DNA from: Diphasiastrum complanatum
Lineage: Eukaryota; Streptophyta; Lycopodiopsida; Lycopodiales; Lycopodiaceae
DNA: 64,000 nucleotides
Direction: 5' to 3'
Assembly: GCA_029204225.1 (NCBI GenBank)
Contig: CM055107.1
Location: 9,293,472-9,357,471, forward strand
Part shown: positions 1 through 12,686 of the stretch, piece after piece
Layout of the letters: each line of letters opens with the position of its first letter
Numbering within the stretch: position 1 is the stretch's first letter
Position numbers and translations under genes: made by a program
Notes under the pieces: generated by a model
Databases searched by the model: none
What the model saw: the letters and a program-made list of their open reading frames with translations, nothing else
What the model was told of the DNA's origin: nothing

Positions 1-499
1 TAAGTAGTCAAAGTCAAAATGGTGGTAGGTGGGGTGTGTTTCTTTGGGCACCATAAATTAGAATGTGTTTCTTTTGAAGGGTTAGGATTTCAATCCTACC
101 TTCTTGAAGTAGCCAATAGAAACCAAGGGGCATGGGCCTCCCCAAAGATAAAAAGACACCTCTTGTAACCCATTTCACATGCTAATAGAGAGGAGAAAAC
201 TCTACCATTTTGGAGATCCAAGCATGCTCATGTGCTAATGCTTTCATGCTTTGCTATTGTTTATGTTTGCTAATTATTTCCTCTTTACTTTATGTTTTTA
301 ATGGCTTTGCCAATAGTATGTAGTGTTGAGCACATTAGCTAACTTCCCTCACCTCTCTCTCCCCTCTCCTTTCACCTCTATCTATGATGTGTAGGTGGTG
401 AGTGTTAGTTTAAAGTTAGAGTTAGTGTGGGCTAGAGTTAGTTTTGTGTAGTAAGCAACTAATATTAGTTAGATCACCTATCCTTGTGTTCTAACCCTT
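1..499. other. Non-coding stretch, no gene recognised
   Basis: I see no gene here. The AT-rich text with short CT-rich runs resembles retrotransposon untranslated or LTR sequence, but no second copy in the window allows its borders to be set. Confidence 0.4.
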
Positions 500-715
500 T
501 TGACAGGCAGAGGACAGCTCACCATCTATTCACTACACCCTACAAATATCAATTTCATAAAAGATGTCAAAATAATGCTATTCCAAGAATTTGACATGAC
601 ATATTTGGGTGGTGAGTCACAATCCTACAGTGGAATTCAGATTCACAAGGACAAATACAAGAAGCTGATTACATTATCAACAGAGGTATTTCCAGAATTT
701 ACTATTGAATTTTGA
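500..715 (+). pseudogene. Decayed Ty1/copia reverse transcriptase fragment
   Basis: A short open frame contains QEFDMTYLG followed by a GIQI-like block. This matches the copia RT stretch just after the YVDD palm, where the pattern is usually 'F-x-M-x-DLG ... LGI-x-I'. The middle is degenerate (GGESQSYS replaces the usual hydrophobic LHYFL). No upstream YVDD or downstream RNase H is found next to it. It is an isolated relic, and assignment rests on this one motif pair. Confidence 0.45.
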
Positions 716-1039
716 TTTTTTACATTGCAAGCTTGTCAACTCTCTCCCATGAATATAGAATTGAAGTTGTCAAAGGAGCAAATAAATTGAAGTCCTCAAA
801 TAAAAAAAGAAAAAAGAGCAAATGATAGAGTATCCTTCTCATGTATTCAATGATCTGACATTACATTCGTTGTCAGTTCTATGACTTTGAAAGTGATATC
901 ATTATGATAGGAATTTTATATTTGCATCAATTTGTTAGTTATGTTTATGTAGGGACTTTTCCTTACCCATCTTCTAACGCTATTTCCAAGCACATGCAAA
1001 GCACAGAAGATGTGAAGATGATTCTTCTTTCATGTCACG
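716..1039. other. Non-coding stretch, nothing recognised
   Basis: AT-rich sequence without a supported ORF, repeat or RNA gene. Confidence 0.4.
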
Positions 1040-1480
<441 letters not shown>

Positions 1481-2110
1481 CCACAAAACATCAAAAAGAG
1501 TGATTGGCAACTTGGTATGTTGATCTATCTTCAAACTAGCATCCAAATCTAGGTTTTACTTGACAATTTCTACACATCCAAATAAGAACAATCAAAGATA
1601 ATGATCAAAGAGCTTCACATGTGAAATAGAGCAAGTGTATAGCCTCATAATAGCAAATAAGTTTACTTATCAGATCGTAAGCATTCATCCACAAAGAACT
1701 TGCCTAATAGAGTGAAAACACCAAGATTGCTCCCCGATCAATATTTCTCATCATTACCTCCAAATGGATCCATCATGGATCAAGTACACAATCATCATAA
1801 TCTCTCTCTAGGTTGCTTCCAACACGTGTAGGATAGCTCATTGTACTCATCCGTATCCACTTTAGATAAGATCCCTCCAGTTTTGCCACATCACCATTGG
1901 TGGTTAGTGTTGACCTTCTAGATTCCTACAATCTAGGAGATAACCTCTACAATTTAGGAGATTTGACATTTGACTCAAATAAAATCTAAGTACAATGGAT
2001 TTGAATATTATGAATGACATTTCACACATGTGGAAAGGTCCTCACACATGTGGATCCACATAGATATTCAACTACCAACATTTACAAGGTAAAACTTGTA
2101 AAATCTAACA
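1481..2110 (-). mobile_element. Probable 3' LTR of a copia element (left edge unknown)
   Basis: The right edge is set by a polypurine tract on the - strand (complement of 2111-2126, reading as AAAATTTGAGGAG) followed by TGTTAGATTTTAC, the expected start of a 3' LTR. The copia pol of 2380-4497 lies directly beyond it in the matching orientation. The left edge cannot be seen because no second LTR copy is present. Confidence 0.5.
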
Positions 2111-2379
2111 CTCCTCAAATTTTAGCTTGACACATCTATGGTAAATCTATCTACAATACCTAAGGGTGATCTTAACTTGATAAATGAAGCCTTTGGAAAG
2201 GCTTTAGTGAGTAGATCATCAAGGCAATCTGAATAAGATACATGTTGCAACTTGATCTCCTTTGCTTGAACCTTTTCCCTCACAAAATGGTGAGCAATCT
2301 CTATGTGCTTGCTCCTTGCATGGAATGTGGGATTGGTTGCTAATGCTTGGCTTGATTGGTTGTCACAATATATGAGTGG

Positions 2380-4497
2380 CTACTCCTCGGCCTCCATGAC
2401 TTGTAGCTCCACCAATAGCCTCTTTAACCACAAGACCTCCTTGGTTGTTGATGTTAAGGCCTTGTATTCCGACTCGGTTGAAGATAGAGATATTGTGTCT
2501 TGCCTTTTGGAAAGCCAAGACACTATGCCATCACAAAGGAAGGTAGCAAAAGCACCTGTGGACTTCTTATCCACCTTATCATCTACAAAATCAACATCTG
2601 AATAGGCCCTCAAAGCAAGGTTAGATCCATGATACAAAATGCCAAAGTTCTTGGTGGCTGAGATGTACCTCAACAACCTTTTAGCATTTTTCCAATGACA
2701 AACCAATGGATTTTGCATAGATTGGCTAGGATTTCATACATCATAACTTAGATAAGGTCTAGTTATAGTAAGATAGATTAGGGAGCCTATAAGTCTTCTA
2801 TATAGTGTGATGTCCTCAAAGGATGCTTCATCATCACCAAAGACTTTGACATTTTGCTCCATATGAGTATCTAGTCCTTTAAAATATTTCATTTCAAACT
2901 TCTCTAAGATAAAAGATGCATATTTGGAGTGACAAATAAAACTCAAATCTTTTCCTCTTGATACTTCTATGCCTAGTATGAAATGAAGAACACCAAGGTT
3001 CACCATCTTGAACTCTCTAGACAATGCTATTTTACCACTAAGGATAATGTCATCTACATACAAAATGAGAATGATGACTTTACCGTTATTAAATCTTAAG
3101 TACAAAGAAGGATCATAAGCACTTACAACAAAATTTATAGAGGTTTAGAAGGCATTCAACCTAGAGTACCAAGCTCTAGGTGCTTGCTTGAGCCCATAAA
3201 GGCTCCTTTGCAACAACTTTTTCTTCTTGATCTTCCTTGATGAAGCCCTCGGGTTGCCTCATGAAGATCTCCTCTTCCAAATAGCCATTTAGAAAGGCGT
3301 TAGTCACATCAAATTGAAAAAGAGTCCAATTGAAAGTAGTTGCAAGAGAAATGATCAACCTTATAGAAACTAGTTTAGCAACATGAGCAAACGTTTCATC
3401 AAAATCTACTCCCTTGGTTTGCAACAACCACTTGGCCACTAGCCTTGATTTATGCTTGTTGATGCTTCCATCTTGGTTGTACTTCAATCTATAGATCCAT
3501 TTGCACTCAAGTGGTCTTCTTCCATGAGGAAGATTCACAAGCTTCCATGTATGATTCTTCATAAGAGCGCCATCGTACTCCTTTTGTATGGCATCCCTCC
3601 ATTCATGTGACTCCATAGCATCAACAACTCGGCTCATCAAGCATGGATGTAAGAGAATGAAGATCTTCCCTTTGTTCACCTTTGTCAACATAAGTGAGCC
3701 TTGATGGCTTGGCCCTTGTAGATTTTCTTGGAGCACTCGGGTCTTGAGGTGTATCCTCAAGATCTTGATCAATAGGTAGCTCCTCCTCAAATCTTGCAAG
3801 ATCTCTGACATAAGAGTGATTAGTAGCACTTTCATTCATCTTGAAAAAATGACCTTCATCAAAGGTAACATCTCTACTCACTAAAAAATTGTAGTATAGA
3901 CTCTATATCCCTTGCTATTTTCACCATAACCAATAAATGTAGGATCATCCTTCTTTCTTGTATCTAATGATTGAAAAACATAACAAGTAGATCCAAAGAT
4001 TCTAAGATCTTCGAGATTTGGCTTTTTACCAAATAGAGCCTCATAAGATGTTATGCCTCCAATGGGCTTACATGGCAATCTATTACATAAGTAATTTGCA
4101 CAGATAATGGCCTCTCCCCAAAATGACTTAGGTTGAAAAGAATCTAGCCTTAAAGCCTTTGCACACTCACAAAGAGTTCTATTCATTCTCTCGGCTATAC
4201 CATTTTGTTGACTACTATATGTACATGTAGGCTCTCTTTTAATACCATTTTCTCTATCATTCTAGTGGAGATGTACTCTCCACCATTATCACTCCTCAAT
4301 ACTTTTACTTTAGCATCAAGTTGATTCTCTACTAGAGCTTTTGTGAACCTCAGGGGAAGGTTTCCTACAATCTTTAGACCCATGAACTTATTGACTTTAC
4401 TTTTATATAAAACACGTCTTGAATCATCTTGAATGAAATCAAATAAAGACTTGAAAATAAAACTTGAAAACAATGAATCACAAAAATTCATGCACAA
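2380..4497 (-). pseudogene. Ty1/copia pol remnant: integrase, RT, RNase H
   Basis: On the - strand the domains read in copia order. The integrase core (4497-3881) shows DDSRRV, LRSDNGGEY and the FWGEAI...ANYL.NRLP block. RT follows (3835-2734) with W..AI.KEY, CKWIYRLK, DVTNAFLNG and the catalytic LYVDDIILSG near 3060. RNase H comes last (2718-2380) with the final block LSSTESEYKAL. At least five frame breaks or stops separate these pieces, and gag and protease are missing at the right end (near 4500). Integrase before RT is diagnostic for Ty1/copia. It is a dead copy. Confidence 0.9.
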
Positions 4498-4699
4498 TAA
4501 ATATTCACATGCAACAAAAGCATTGAGGGGTCAAGATGGGGACCACCCCCCCTAAAGGATATCTCTTTATTATACAAAACCAATCATTACATATACATTG
4601 GATTCCCAAAAGGTCATAAAAGAGGAATGTAAACTTGGTTCCTATCAATGGACTTGTTTCCAAATCTAGTTAATCAAATGCATAGGGTCTTTCTTGTAA
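4498..4699. other. Flank between two retroelements
   Basis: About 200 bases of AT-rich non-coding sequence. It ends in the target site gacat of the gypsy element that follows. No gene is seen. Confidence 0.4.
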
Positions 4700-4704
4700 G
4701 ACAT
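4700..4704. repeat. Target site duplication gacat (left copy)
   Basis: The five bases directly before the LTR start TGTAGC repeat exactly at 9773-9777, directly after the other LTR end CCCAACA. A 5-bp duplication is the norm for Ty3/gypsy integration. Confidence 0.85.
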
Positions 4705-4973
4705 TGTAGCGGCCTTGGTTCACCTGTCACACATAGATTCATTCCCAAGGGAATAGTGCTTCCCTTGCGAAGTTAGCTTGCAAATCCTACTCTAACCACA
4801 CCTAACTAACCACATCTAACTATCCACCCTACTTTAACCACAAGCATGAGAAGGAAGAATAGATTACAATGGGGGAGGTGCTTACATCCTATCCTCTCTA
4901 CTCTCTTAGAAATCATTAACAACATGCAAGTAGAGAGAAGAAGCAAATGGAAAGCAAATATAAAATGCAAAAA

Positions 4974-5068
<95 letters not shown>

Positions 5069-5556
5069 CAAGGATGTTCGAATCTCATTTGGGCATAATC
5101 TCCTCCTCCTATTGAACATGGAAATATGGTACAAAGGGTGCCTTTTTATGGATGGGGAAGGCCCTTGCCCCTTTCTCCTATTGGTTAGTTACAATGGCAA
5201 GGATCCTAATCCAAGCCTCCTAAACTAACACAAAATGAATCTAATGCTCCTTTAAGAAAGCACAAGGGCACTCACATAATTCATGTGAATTCTAATTTGG
5301 GCCTTTTTAGCTTTTTTATTAACAACTTGACTTAGGGCCCCTAATGTCATTTTAGAGTTTTAGGCCCCTAGTCACTTATTCCTAATTCTACAAGTTCTAG
5401 AAAACTAGATTGCGTGCTCATTGGGTTGGGCTTATACACGCAGGAATCCAGTGCCCTCGCACTTATTACTCTACATGTACAGTGTACTGTGGCGGGGCCC
5501 ACTTGGTAAGCTTAGCCAATAGTACTTTAGTGGTGGGACCCACTAAGTGCCCGACA
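4705..5556 (-). repeat. 3' LTR of the 4.7-9.8 kb gypsy element
   Basis: It starts TGTAGC and ends CGACA (TG...CA). On the - strand it is preceded by the G-rich polypurine tract AGGTGGGGGATAC (complement of 5557-5569). Bases 5117-5556 repeat almost perfectly at 9334-9772. It contains a large GA microsatellite. Confidence 0.88.
4976..5066. repeat. (GA)n microsatellite inside an LTR
   Basis: About 45 perfect GA units. The tract lies in the part of the 3' LTR that is missing from the partner LTR, so whether both LTRs carried it cannot be told. Confidence 0.97.
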
Positions 5557-5731
5557 GTATCCCCCACCTAAATAGGTGACGGTCCCACGACACCTGCCGG
5601 TGCTTGTTATGGAAGAAGGCTGTCGACACATTTATTTTGGATGATGGAGTGCATCAGGAAAAGCGTGTATAAGGATCGCTTACGTAAAACCTGAAGCTTT
5701 ATTCGATGATGAAGAGCCTATCCTAAACTCT

Positions 5732-6816
5732 TTAAGAAGTGTTTGGGAAGGCTGGTGGCGACCAGTACTTGCGTAACCGGCTACCATTGGTGGGCGTAGA
5801 AAATGGTGTCCCATCCATTGTTTCTAAAGTCACTACCCCTTGCGATAGGATGTCGGTGATGCGATAAGGGCCTTCACCAGTGAACTTCAGCTTTCCTTTG
5901 ATCGCTTTTGTCTTGTACATGAGGACCGAATCTCCTTTTTGAAGATCTTTCTTGTGAAGACGACGATATGCCAAGCCTTGCGACATGCTTTCTTTGCAGC
6001 AAGAGCATGGACCGCTAACAAGCGTGTTTCGCACAATTTGTGTAGCACTTCGTGATGAAGGTGGAGCGATCTTGTATCATCCAATTGTTGCACTGTGGCA
6101 ATGCAAAGAGATGGAACGAGAAATTCCACCGGCATGACTGCATCTTGGCCATACACCAGTTGGAATGGAGTTTGTTCGGTGCTGCCTTTGTATGCCGTTC
6201 TGCAAGCCCACAGAGCAGCGTGTAGCTTGTGCTCCCAATCTGATCTGCTTGCTTCTACTGTCTTTGTCAAAATGCCGCACCAAATCTTATTAGAAGATTC
6301 AGCTTGGCCATTGCCTCTTGGATAGTAAGGCGTGCTGAAACAATTAATCACAAAGAACTCTTCTAATAAGGCCTTGATGGTCTCGTTAACAAAGTGAGTT
6401 CCCTGATCGCTGACTATCTCCACTGGGCATCCGAAGCGTACAATAATATTTTCGTAAAAGAAATTCGTGGTGGACCTAGCATCTGCTACGCGCACTGCTT
6501 TGGCTTCAACCCACTTTGTAAAATAATCTATAGCCACGATAATATATCGGGCTTGGGTACTGCAAGCGGCTGGGTGAATAGGGCCGATGTAATCAAGTCC
6601 CCACTTCTCAAATGGTGCTTGAGCCAATACAGGATGTAAGGGCTCATAATTCGCCTTCGTTGGTTTGCGTGCCCTCTGACATACATTACATTGCTTGATA
6701 TATGTCTCAGTATCCTTGTGCATTGTTGGCCACCAACAGCTGGATTGTAGAATTTTGCATACTGTTACATCTACTGCAAAGTGTCCACCTCCCATTGCTT
6801 CATGCGAGAGGGACAT
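5732..6816 (-). pseudogene. Gypsy integrase and C-terminal tail
   Basis: This would catalyse insertion of retrotransposon cDNA. The zinc-binding part shows GGGHF and CNVCQRA; the catalytic D,D,E residues appear in AIDYFTKW, VSDQGTHF and NGQAESSNK. A frame change near 6030 leads into the C-terminal domain (KGKLKFTGEGPYRI) before the 3' LTR. It matches the integrase at 45400-46560 nearly residue for residue. The core reads open for over 300 codons, but the missing RT palm upstream means the element cannot move by itself. Confidence 0.9.
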
Positions 6817-6912
6817 GATCTGACTTGTCTCATGGGGCAGGATACAATGACGAATGATATTATCGGCCCCTCTTCGATACAGTTGGCCGACAATCAGCTG
6901 ATATGGACGAGC

Positions 6913-7452
6913 TTATTCAGTAGCAAATGCAGTCTTGTGTTGATCCTCCGGTGCAATCTTCACTTGGTTGTAGCCACTAAAGCCATCCAAAAAACTGTAG
7001 GCTTCCGCTCCAACTACTCGGTCCAAGACGCTTTCTGTGAACGATAAGGGAAAGTGATCCTTCCGTGTCACAACATTAAGTGCCTTCAGATTGACACAAA
7101 TCTGCATTTTGCCATTCTTCTTGGGAACAATGACTATGGGTGATACCCATTCTATGTGCTCGATTTCATAAATGAAATCGACATCGAGCAACTTCTGCAA
7201 CACTTGCTTGATTGGCTCGATGTAGTTTGGGTTGCAATGGTAATATCGGCTCACCTTTGGTGTTGCCCCTTCTACCAAAGGTATGGTGTGCTGGACTACA
7301 GACGATGGAATTCCTTTTAAATCTTTGTAAGACCATGCAAAGCAGTCTTTATACTCCATCAGTAACTTCTGCAGTTTGGTGAATTGTGAGGGCGTGAGTT
7401 GTGCTCCCACATGAACAATTTTGTCTTCTTCACCTAGCCCTGCTAAATTCAT
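6913..7452 (-). pseudogene. Gypsy reverse transcriptase, N-terminal half only
   Basis: RT fingers and the start of the palm are clear: WVSPIVIVPKKNGKMQICVN, KDHFPLSF, FLDGFSGYNQ and HKTAFATE. The frame then meets TAA, and the next codons (6912 downwards) already belong to the pre-integrase region (YQLIVGQLYRRGADN). The catalytic YxDD block, the RT thumb and RNase H are therefore deleted. The element at 44.0 kb has TAA at the same codon. Confidence 0.9.
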
Positions 7453-8318
7453 CGGTTGAGTGAGAGCCGGTCCCTCATAAACTTGTTCTTCTTTTTTCTG
7501 ATTGACATCAGGTTCCGTTGCGCTTTTGGCATCATGATCACCACGTCGTCCAAGGTATAACTCTTGAAGTTTTCTGGCACATCATGGACTAGTGCCTTAC
7601 TCGTTTCTTCCTTCAAAAGGTTGATCTTAGCATGATTCGTGAGTGATATCTTGTGCATTGCTTCTGACATTCCTGAAGCTGATGTCGAAGCTTGGTCGGA
7701 TGACCCTTGAGCATGCGATTCAGCAACTTTCTTCTTGCCTTGTATATTGTTGTTGGTTGTTGCTGCTTCTTTGCTCGTTGTCTTCTATTGAGGTTCTTCA
7801 ACATTCACCACATGGTTCCGAATGTCTTCATCCATTGTTGCTATAGCCTCTTCGGGTAAATCGCTCCACTTGATCACCTGATTGTATCTTTGCTTTTGTT
7901 GATTTTTCTTTGGTACAGGTGCTTTCGGTGTTGGCATCTTGGAGACTTTAGCATGTTGAGATTTTTGAGGTGGTTGAGCTGGTATTCGTTGAACTCCATA
8001 ACGTGTAGAATCCATGTGGTGTAGAATCTGCTCATCTATTAGCTCAGCTTCCTCGTCATAGGACAATGCATATTGCCAAGGAACTAAATCATCTTCAACA
8101 GGTTCCGGAATAGGTCCCGGTGACAACCATGCTACGTTTATCATGTTCACCCCATATGAGATAGGCGTGTCAAGGGTGAATCCTCTCGGTGGTGATTCGT
8201 TGGGTTCTAAATCTAAATCTGGATCTGGATGACATGTATGCCCAGCCATATAGTCAATAGTTGCCAATGCATCCGTCCACAACACGATATTTGTTTGTGA
8301 ATCATAATGAACACCCAT
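7449..8318 (-). pseudogene. Linker between protease and RT of the gypsy element
   Basis: Two open stretches in different frames (8318-7785 and 7670-7449) join protease to RT. The right part (PENFKSYTLDDVVIMMPKAQ) has a clear counterpart before the RT at 44042 (PEHFKRYTLDDVVIMLPKAH), so it is a real conserved spacer. The left part is rich in proline and charged residues and has no domain I recognise. Confidence 0.7.
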
Positions 8319-8456
8319 TGAAGCTTTTGGACGATCAATGCTATGGTGGAAGAAGTGTCATCAGCTTTGGGTGGTATAGGGTTCACCGCCCATGTAGAGG
8401 GATCCACCTTTACTGCCCACTCTTTGTTCTCAAATGTGATTTTGTCGGTCCCCCAA

Positions 8457-9005
8457 TCATGAACTACTTGTGCAATTCGTAACCAAGGTGATGACCCACA
8501 AAACTTGATAGGCAGTGGGTGTTTCAAGAATGTCCATCGCCACAAATGTGATGACAAATTGTACCCCTGCTATTTTGACTGGAATGTCTTCTACAATCCC
8601 CTTTGGCCGCACACATGATTGATCAGCCAGTTTGATGGCGAATTTGGCAGCTTTCATGCCTTGTAGATTCCACTTCTCATACAAAGTAGTGGAGATAAGG
8701 TTGACACCCGATCCTCCATCTACAACAGCAGCTTCTTCTTCGAAGAGTTTGTGCTTGATAGGAAGAGTTATATTGTGCTGCTCACTCTCCCAAGCCGCTC
8801 CCACATTTAGCACATTGTTGGCTTCTTCGAATCTGGCGCAGAATAATGGTTCTTTGGAAGGTATGTCCGAGTCGGTGTTCAACCAATCTGACAAGACACC
8901 CTTTGCTTGAGGTGCAAGTCGAAGGAACTCTCCAATAGAGATGTTCATTCTACTGGATAAGATGCTTGTCAATAGTGCCATCCTTGGAGCTTCGGATTCT
9001 GCCAT
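8457..9005 (-). pseudogene. Gypsy retropepsin (aspartic protease)
   Basis: The catalytic block reads AVVDGGSGVNLIS, the form used by plant gypsy proteases in place of DTGSS. It is followed by a hydrophobic flap region (GIVEDIPVKIAGVQFVITF) and, after a frame change, by the PWLRIAQVVHDW block. It would cleave the retrotransposon polyprotein. The frame shift near 8540 inactivates it. Confidence 0.82.
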
Positions 9006-9020
9006 ATGGAATGGTTCTTC

Positions 9021-9311
9021 TTAATGGTGTAATCGCACGTTCACATCTGATCTGTGTGGTGAACCTTGCGGTGCCTTGGCTTGTTGATCTCTTTCTGGTG
9101 TAGTATCTTGAGGAGCTGTCGGTTGATATGCAACTTGAGCAGCTTCTTCCGCTTGTGCTTGTTGTATCCAATGCTTGATCTTCTGATATCGTCTTTGTTC
9201 ATCCTTCACATTCAGATAAGGTAATCTCGCTCCTCTTGATGTTGAAGGTTGATCAGCCGGCACTGATACAGAGTGTGGTGATGATGGAGCTACCTCCTTA
9301 ACAGCTAACAC
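9021..9311 (-). pseudogene. Gag C-terminal or linker fragment
   Basis: A 96-codon frame, rich in Q, A and P, lies just upstream of the protease. On its right it stops abruptly at the LTR remnant (9334), so the major capsid part of gag is gone. No zinc knuckle is visible. It is placed only by position. Confidence 0.55.
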
Positions 9312-9333
9312 TGGAACATTAGGATAGGGAGGT

Positions 9334-9772
9334 CATGGAAATATGGTACAAAGGGTGCCTTTTTATGGATGGGAAAGGCCCTTGCCCCTTTCTCCTATTG
9401 GTTAGTTACAATGGCAAGGATCCTAATCCAAGCCTCCTAAACTAACACAAAATGAATCTAATGGTCCTTTAAGAAAGCACAAGGGCACTCACATAATTCA
9501 TGTGAGTTCTAATTTGGCCATTTTAGCTTTTTTATTAACAACTTGACTCAGGGCCTCTAATGTCATTTTAGAGTTTTAGGCCCCTAGTCACTTATTCCTA
9601 ATTCTACAAGTTCTACAAAACCAAATTGCGTGCTCATTGGGTTGGGCTTATACTCGCAGGAAGCCAGTGCCCTCGCACTTATTACTCTACATGTACAGTG
9701 TACTGTGGCGGGGCCCACTTGGTAAGCGTAGCCAGTAGTACTTTAGTGGCGGGACCCACTAAGTGCCCAACA
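9334..9772 (-). repeat. Truncated 5' LTR of the gypsy element
   Basis: Matches 5117-5556 with few differences and ends CCAACA directly before gacat. The end that should adjoin the primer-binding site is missing, so the deletion reached from mid-LTR into gag. Confidence 0.88.
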
Positions 9773-9777
9773 GACAT
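9773..9777. repeat. Target site duplication gacat (right copy)
   Basis: Exact copy of 4700-4704, directly outside the LTR terminal CA. Confidence 0.85.
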
Positions 9778-10158
9778 TAATTCTTTCAAAATGCAAAGAT
9801 GAAGAATTCTAGAAACTTGACATGCAAATGGAAATAAGCAAACTATAGTTACATGCAAAGGCAATCTTCAAAGTAATGCACACCTGCAAAAGTTAAGAAG
9901 GACTTATGCAAGCCTGCATCCAAATATTGGAGTATTTGGTAGTGGAAATCAAGGATTAGGATCATAAGATCATTGAGAGTTCCTAATCTATGGAAGGCCG
10001 AGTATGGGGGAAAAAGAGCTTTGTTTTAAAATAAATGAGTTGCTGGATTTTTTGTAGTAGTGGGTCGAGTTGGAGGAATGAGCAAGTTTAGTTTATAGTG
10101 TAGATATTACAAAAATGGAGATGTAGCACAAGAGATATGGTGAAATGGATAGTGAAAA

Positions 10159-10310
<152 letters not shown>

Positions 10311-10972
10311 CAAAAAGATAGGGTGTAGATGTTTTGAGTTTTTAAAGCCTCCAATCCAAAATTTGGCATAATCTCCTTGAGCCAAAGCTTCAAGCTCCTT
10401 CTCCAAAGCACCTATGCACAAAAACAAACAAAGAAGAAGAACTAGAAAGCATAATGATGGAATCCTTTGGTAGGGGGATGAGTTTCTCTGTATATAGAGA
10501 GTGGGGAACGATTCCAAAGTGAGTGAGGTGTCAAGTACAATTGTATGAGGTGTGGGGAAGTCTCCAAATGAACTAAAGATGAAGTGGAGTAGATGGGTGA
10601 GGTGTATAAGTTTGTAAGGGTTGTGAGGATGATTTGGAAGGTGAAGTAAGCGTTATGAGGGTGCCCAATTCTAGGTGTATAATAGCCTTGAAGCCATGTG
10701 GCAAGGTAGGTGGAGGTAGTTAGCTCAAGGTTTAGACTTGGCCTCTTTTTTTACATAAGGATTTTCATTGTCACAACTTGGGAATTCACCCCAAGTGCAA
10801 TTTTAATAGGGAAAAGCCAAGTACATGCCCATCTTATCTTGCATAATAATCATTAATTCATTGGCACTTTTTTCTAGAGGTTGCCCATCCTCAACAATGG
10901 TGGAAAAGGCCAATAGGGTGATCAGTCCCTTGGCCTAGTCCCAATCTTTATAGGCTCCTCTAAGCCTTAATT

Positions 10973-11068
10973 ATAGACATAGAAATAAGCCTTCTTTATA
11001 GACTTGTCAAAAGCCTTCAAGTTATAGACCTAGAAATAAGCCTTATTATAGACTTGTCAAAAGCCTTC
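10973..11068. repeat. Imperfect tandem duplication
   Basis: The block 'agaaataagcctt...tatagacttgtcaaaagcctt' occurs twice in a row. The copies differ by a few bases and small gaps. Confidence 0.6.
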
Positions 11069-11305
11069 TTTGTTACCAGCCTTATGCTTAGAAAGCTTAT
11101 TGTTCTTGTTCTTGTTCTTCAGGCACTTTTGTGAGTACCTGCACATTCCTTCAAAGACAGGTCAGTTTTCATACCATTAGACATGGCTCATTAAAAGTGT
11201 GAGAGATTTCAACAAGTGTAGTCATATTTTGGTAAATTGTCAATATGAGGCCAAAACTCATTATAGACTTAGAGATAAACTTTTTGAAGTTATATTAGTT
11301 TAAAA

Positions 11306-11480
11306 TACATTCAATAAACACTTTTTAAAAGTGTGGGAAAGTTGTTAGTCGAGTTTGAGAGAGATTCAAATTTGAACTTTGGGTACATTGAATCTAGACC
11401 CAAAAATAGTAGGGTTTACATTTTGGAGGGAAAGCCAAGTGGCCAAATAGGGTGTGGACCTGTTATAAAAGGATGTAACT
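11306..11480. repeat. Left arm of a large inverted repeat
   Basis: The reverse complement of this block occurs at about 12687-12858 with scattered differences. The arms share 'aataaacactttttaaaag' and 'ccaagtggccaaatagggt'. The loop of about 1.2 kb contains a copia fragment. The arms may be parts of two LTRs inserted in opposite orientation, or the arms of a foldback element. Confidence 0.7.
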
Positions 11481-11786
11481 GTTAGAAATAGTAAGCTCAA
11501 CTGTGATTGTAGTTTACAGTTATGTATTGTTTCAGTTTGGTAGGCTTTAGTTAAAAAAGCCAGCCCGAGGGCTTGTCCCGGGCCGATAACGAGATTACAC
11601 ATGTATATAGCCTAAAATGTCACATAGAGGCCAATAGTGAATTTCATGCATTTATTAGGTCTATGCCACGTGGCGTCCCCATGCAAAGGGGACCTTCACT
11701 TGTATATGTATCAGTCTCTTTGTAATAAAGATGCTTTTGCTTTGTGAGCTCTTTGCTTGATGTGAGCTCCTCCATCACTCTGTTAC

Positions 11787-12128
11787 TTGTGGATGTTGTT
11801 TATGGTTTCGATGGTTGGCAATCAGTCAATGATTGGTATCTCTACTACTAGGAAAGCAATACCTGATGGTGTTCTTTACATTCCTTCACTTTCAAAGAAT
11901 TTGCTAAGTGTAGGTCAAATGATAGAGAAAGGATACATGATAAAGTTTTGTGGTGATGTTTGTTTCATTACAAAAGAAGAAATCTTGGCTGCTAGGGGCA
12001 ATAGACAAGGTAGACTTTTCAAGCTTGATGCTTTTGTTATGGCTAACAAAAAGGATGGAATGGAAAATGAGATTGGTCTCAACTTTCCAAGGTTCCCTTT
12101 TAGCATCAATAAGATTGGTGGATCTTAG
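11787..12128 (+). pseudogene. Ty1/copia protease / pre-integrase fragment
   Basis: The piece I(P)DGVLYIPSLSKNLLSVGQ, then MIKF and GRLFKL, is the conserved end of the copia aspartic protease running into the GAG-pre-integrase domain. Neither the catalytic DSGA block upstream nor the integrase core downstream is intact; a stop follows at 12126. It sits in the loop of the surrounding inverted repeat. Confidence 0.8.
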
Positions 12129-12686
12129 TCTAACAAGCTTCCTTATGCTAGATCTAGGTCAAGATCCAATATGCTTCTTGGAGGTGTTCATCTTTGTGCT
12201 AACTTGGCTAGTCTTGAGGATAATGATGGTGTTTCAATGGTTTTTCATGGCAAGTGCAAGCATGCAAAAGGTAAGGAAAGAGCTAACTTCATCAATGAGT
12301 TGAAGGTTCTGTGAAGGATTTTAGATCATTCAAGATCCAATCCATGTCCCTGATCTTTGGTTACAATAAGGAGCAAACCAACAATCTTGGCAATGTAGAA
12401 AAATCAGCATCTACATACAAAATGAGATGCAAACTCTAAGAGATACTGATCAAACATGAACCAAAACATAGAATATAGTTGTTGTCCGTACAATTATAGT
12501 ACCCTACTGTATTTCACACATGTGAAACCGAAAATAGCAATAAATGATCATTCTACACATAGAATTGCAAGATAACATCATGAGAGTGCACTAATGAGTA
12601 GTAGAACCCAAAGAGAATCATGTATAATGATGAAATGAGAGAGAGAGAGAAGAGAGAAGAGAGAAGAGAGAAGGTGTCTCTCTCCA

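Larger units (their letters stand above)
4705..9772 (-). mobile_element. Gypsy (Tat/Athila-like) retrotransposon with target duplication
   Basis: This element lies on the - strand. Its 3' LTR is 4705-5556, followed inward by integrase, RT, protease and a gag-side region. At its right end only 439 bases of the 5' LTR remain (9334-9772). Both outer ends are TG...CA and are flanked by gacat. The primer-binding site, leader, gag start and about half of the 5' LTR are deleted. A second deletion removes the RT palm and RNase H. Protease DGGSGVN and the RT/IN sequences closely match the pol at 44042-46560, so both belong to one family. The Tat/Athila label is inferred from protein style and was not checked by phylogeny. 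Confidence 0.88.
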
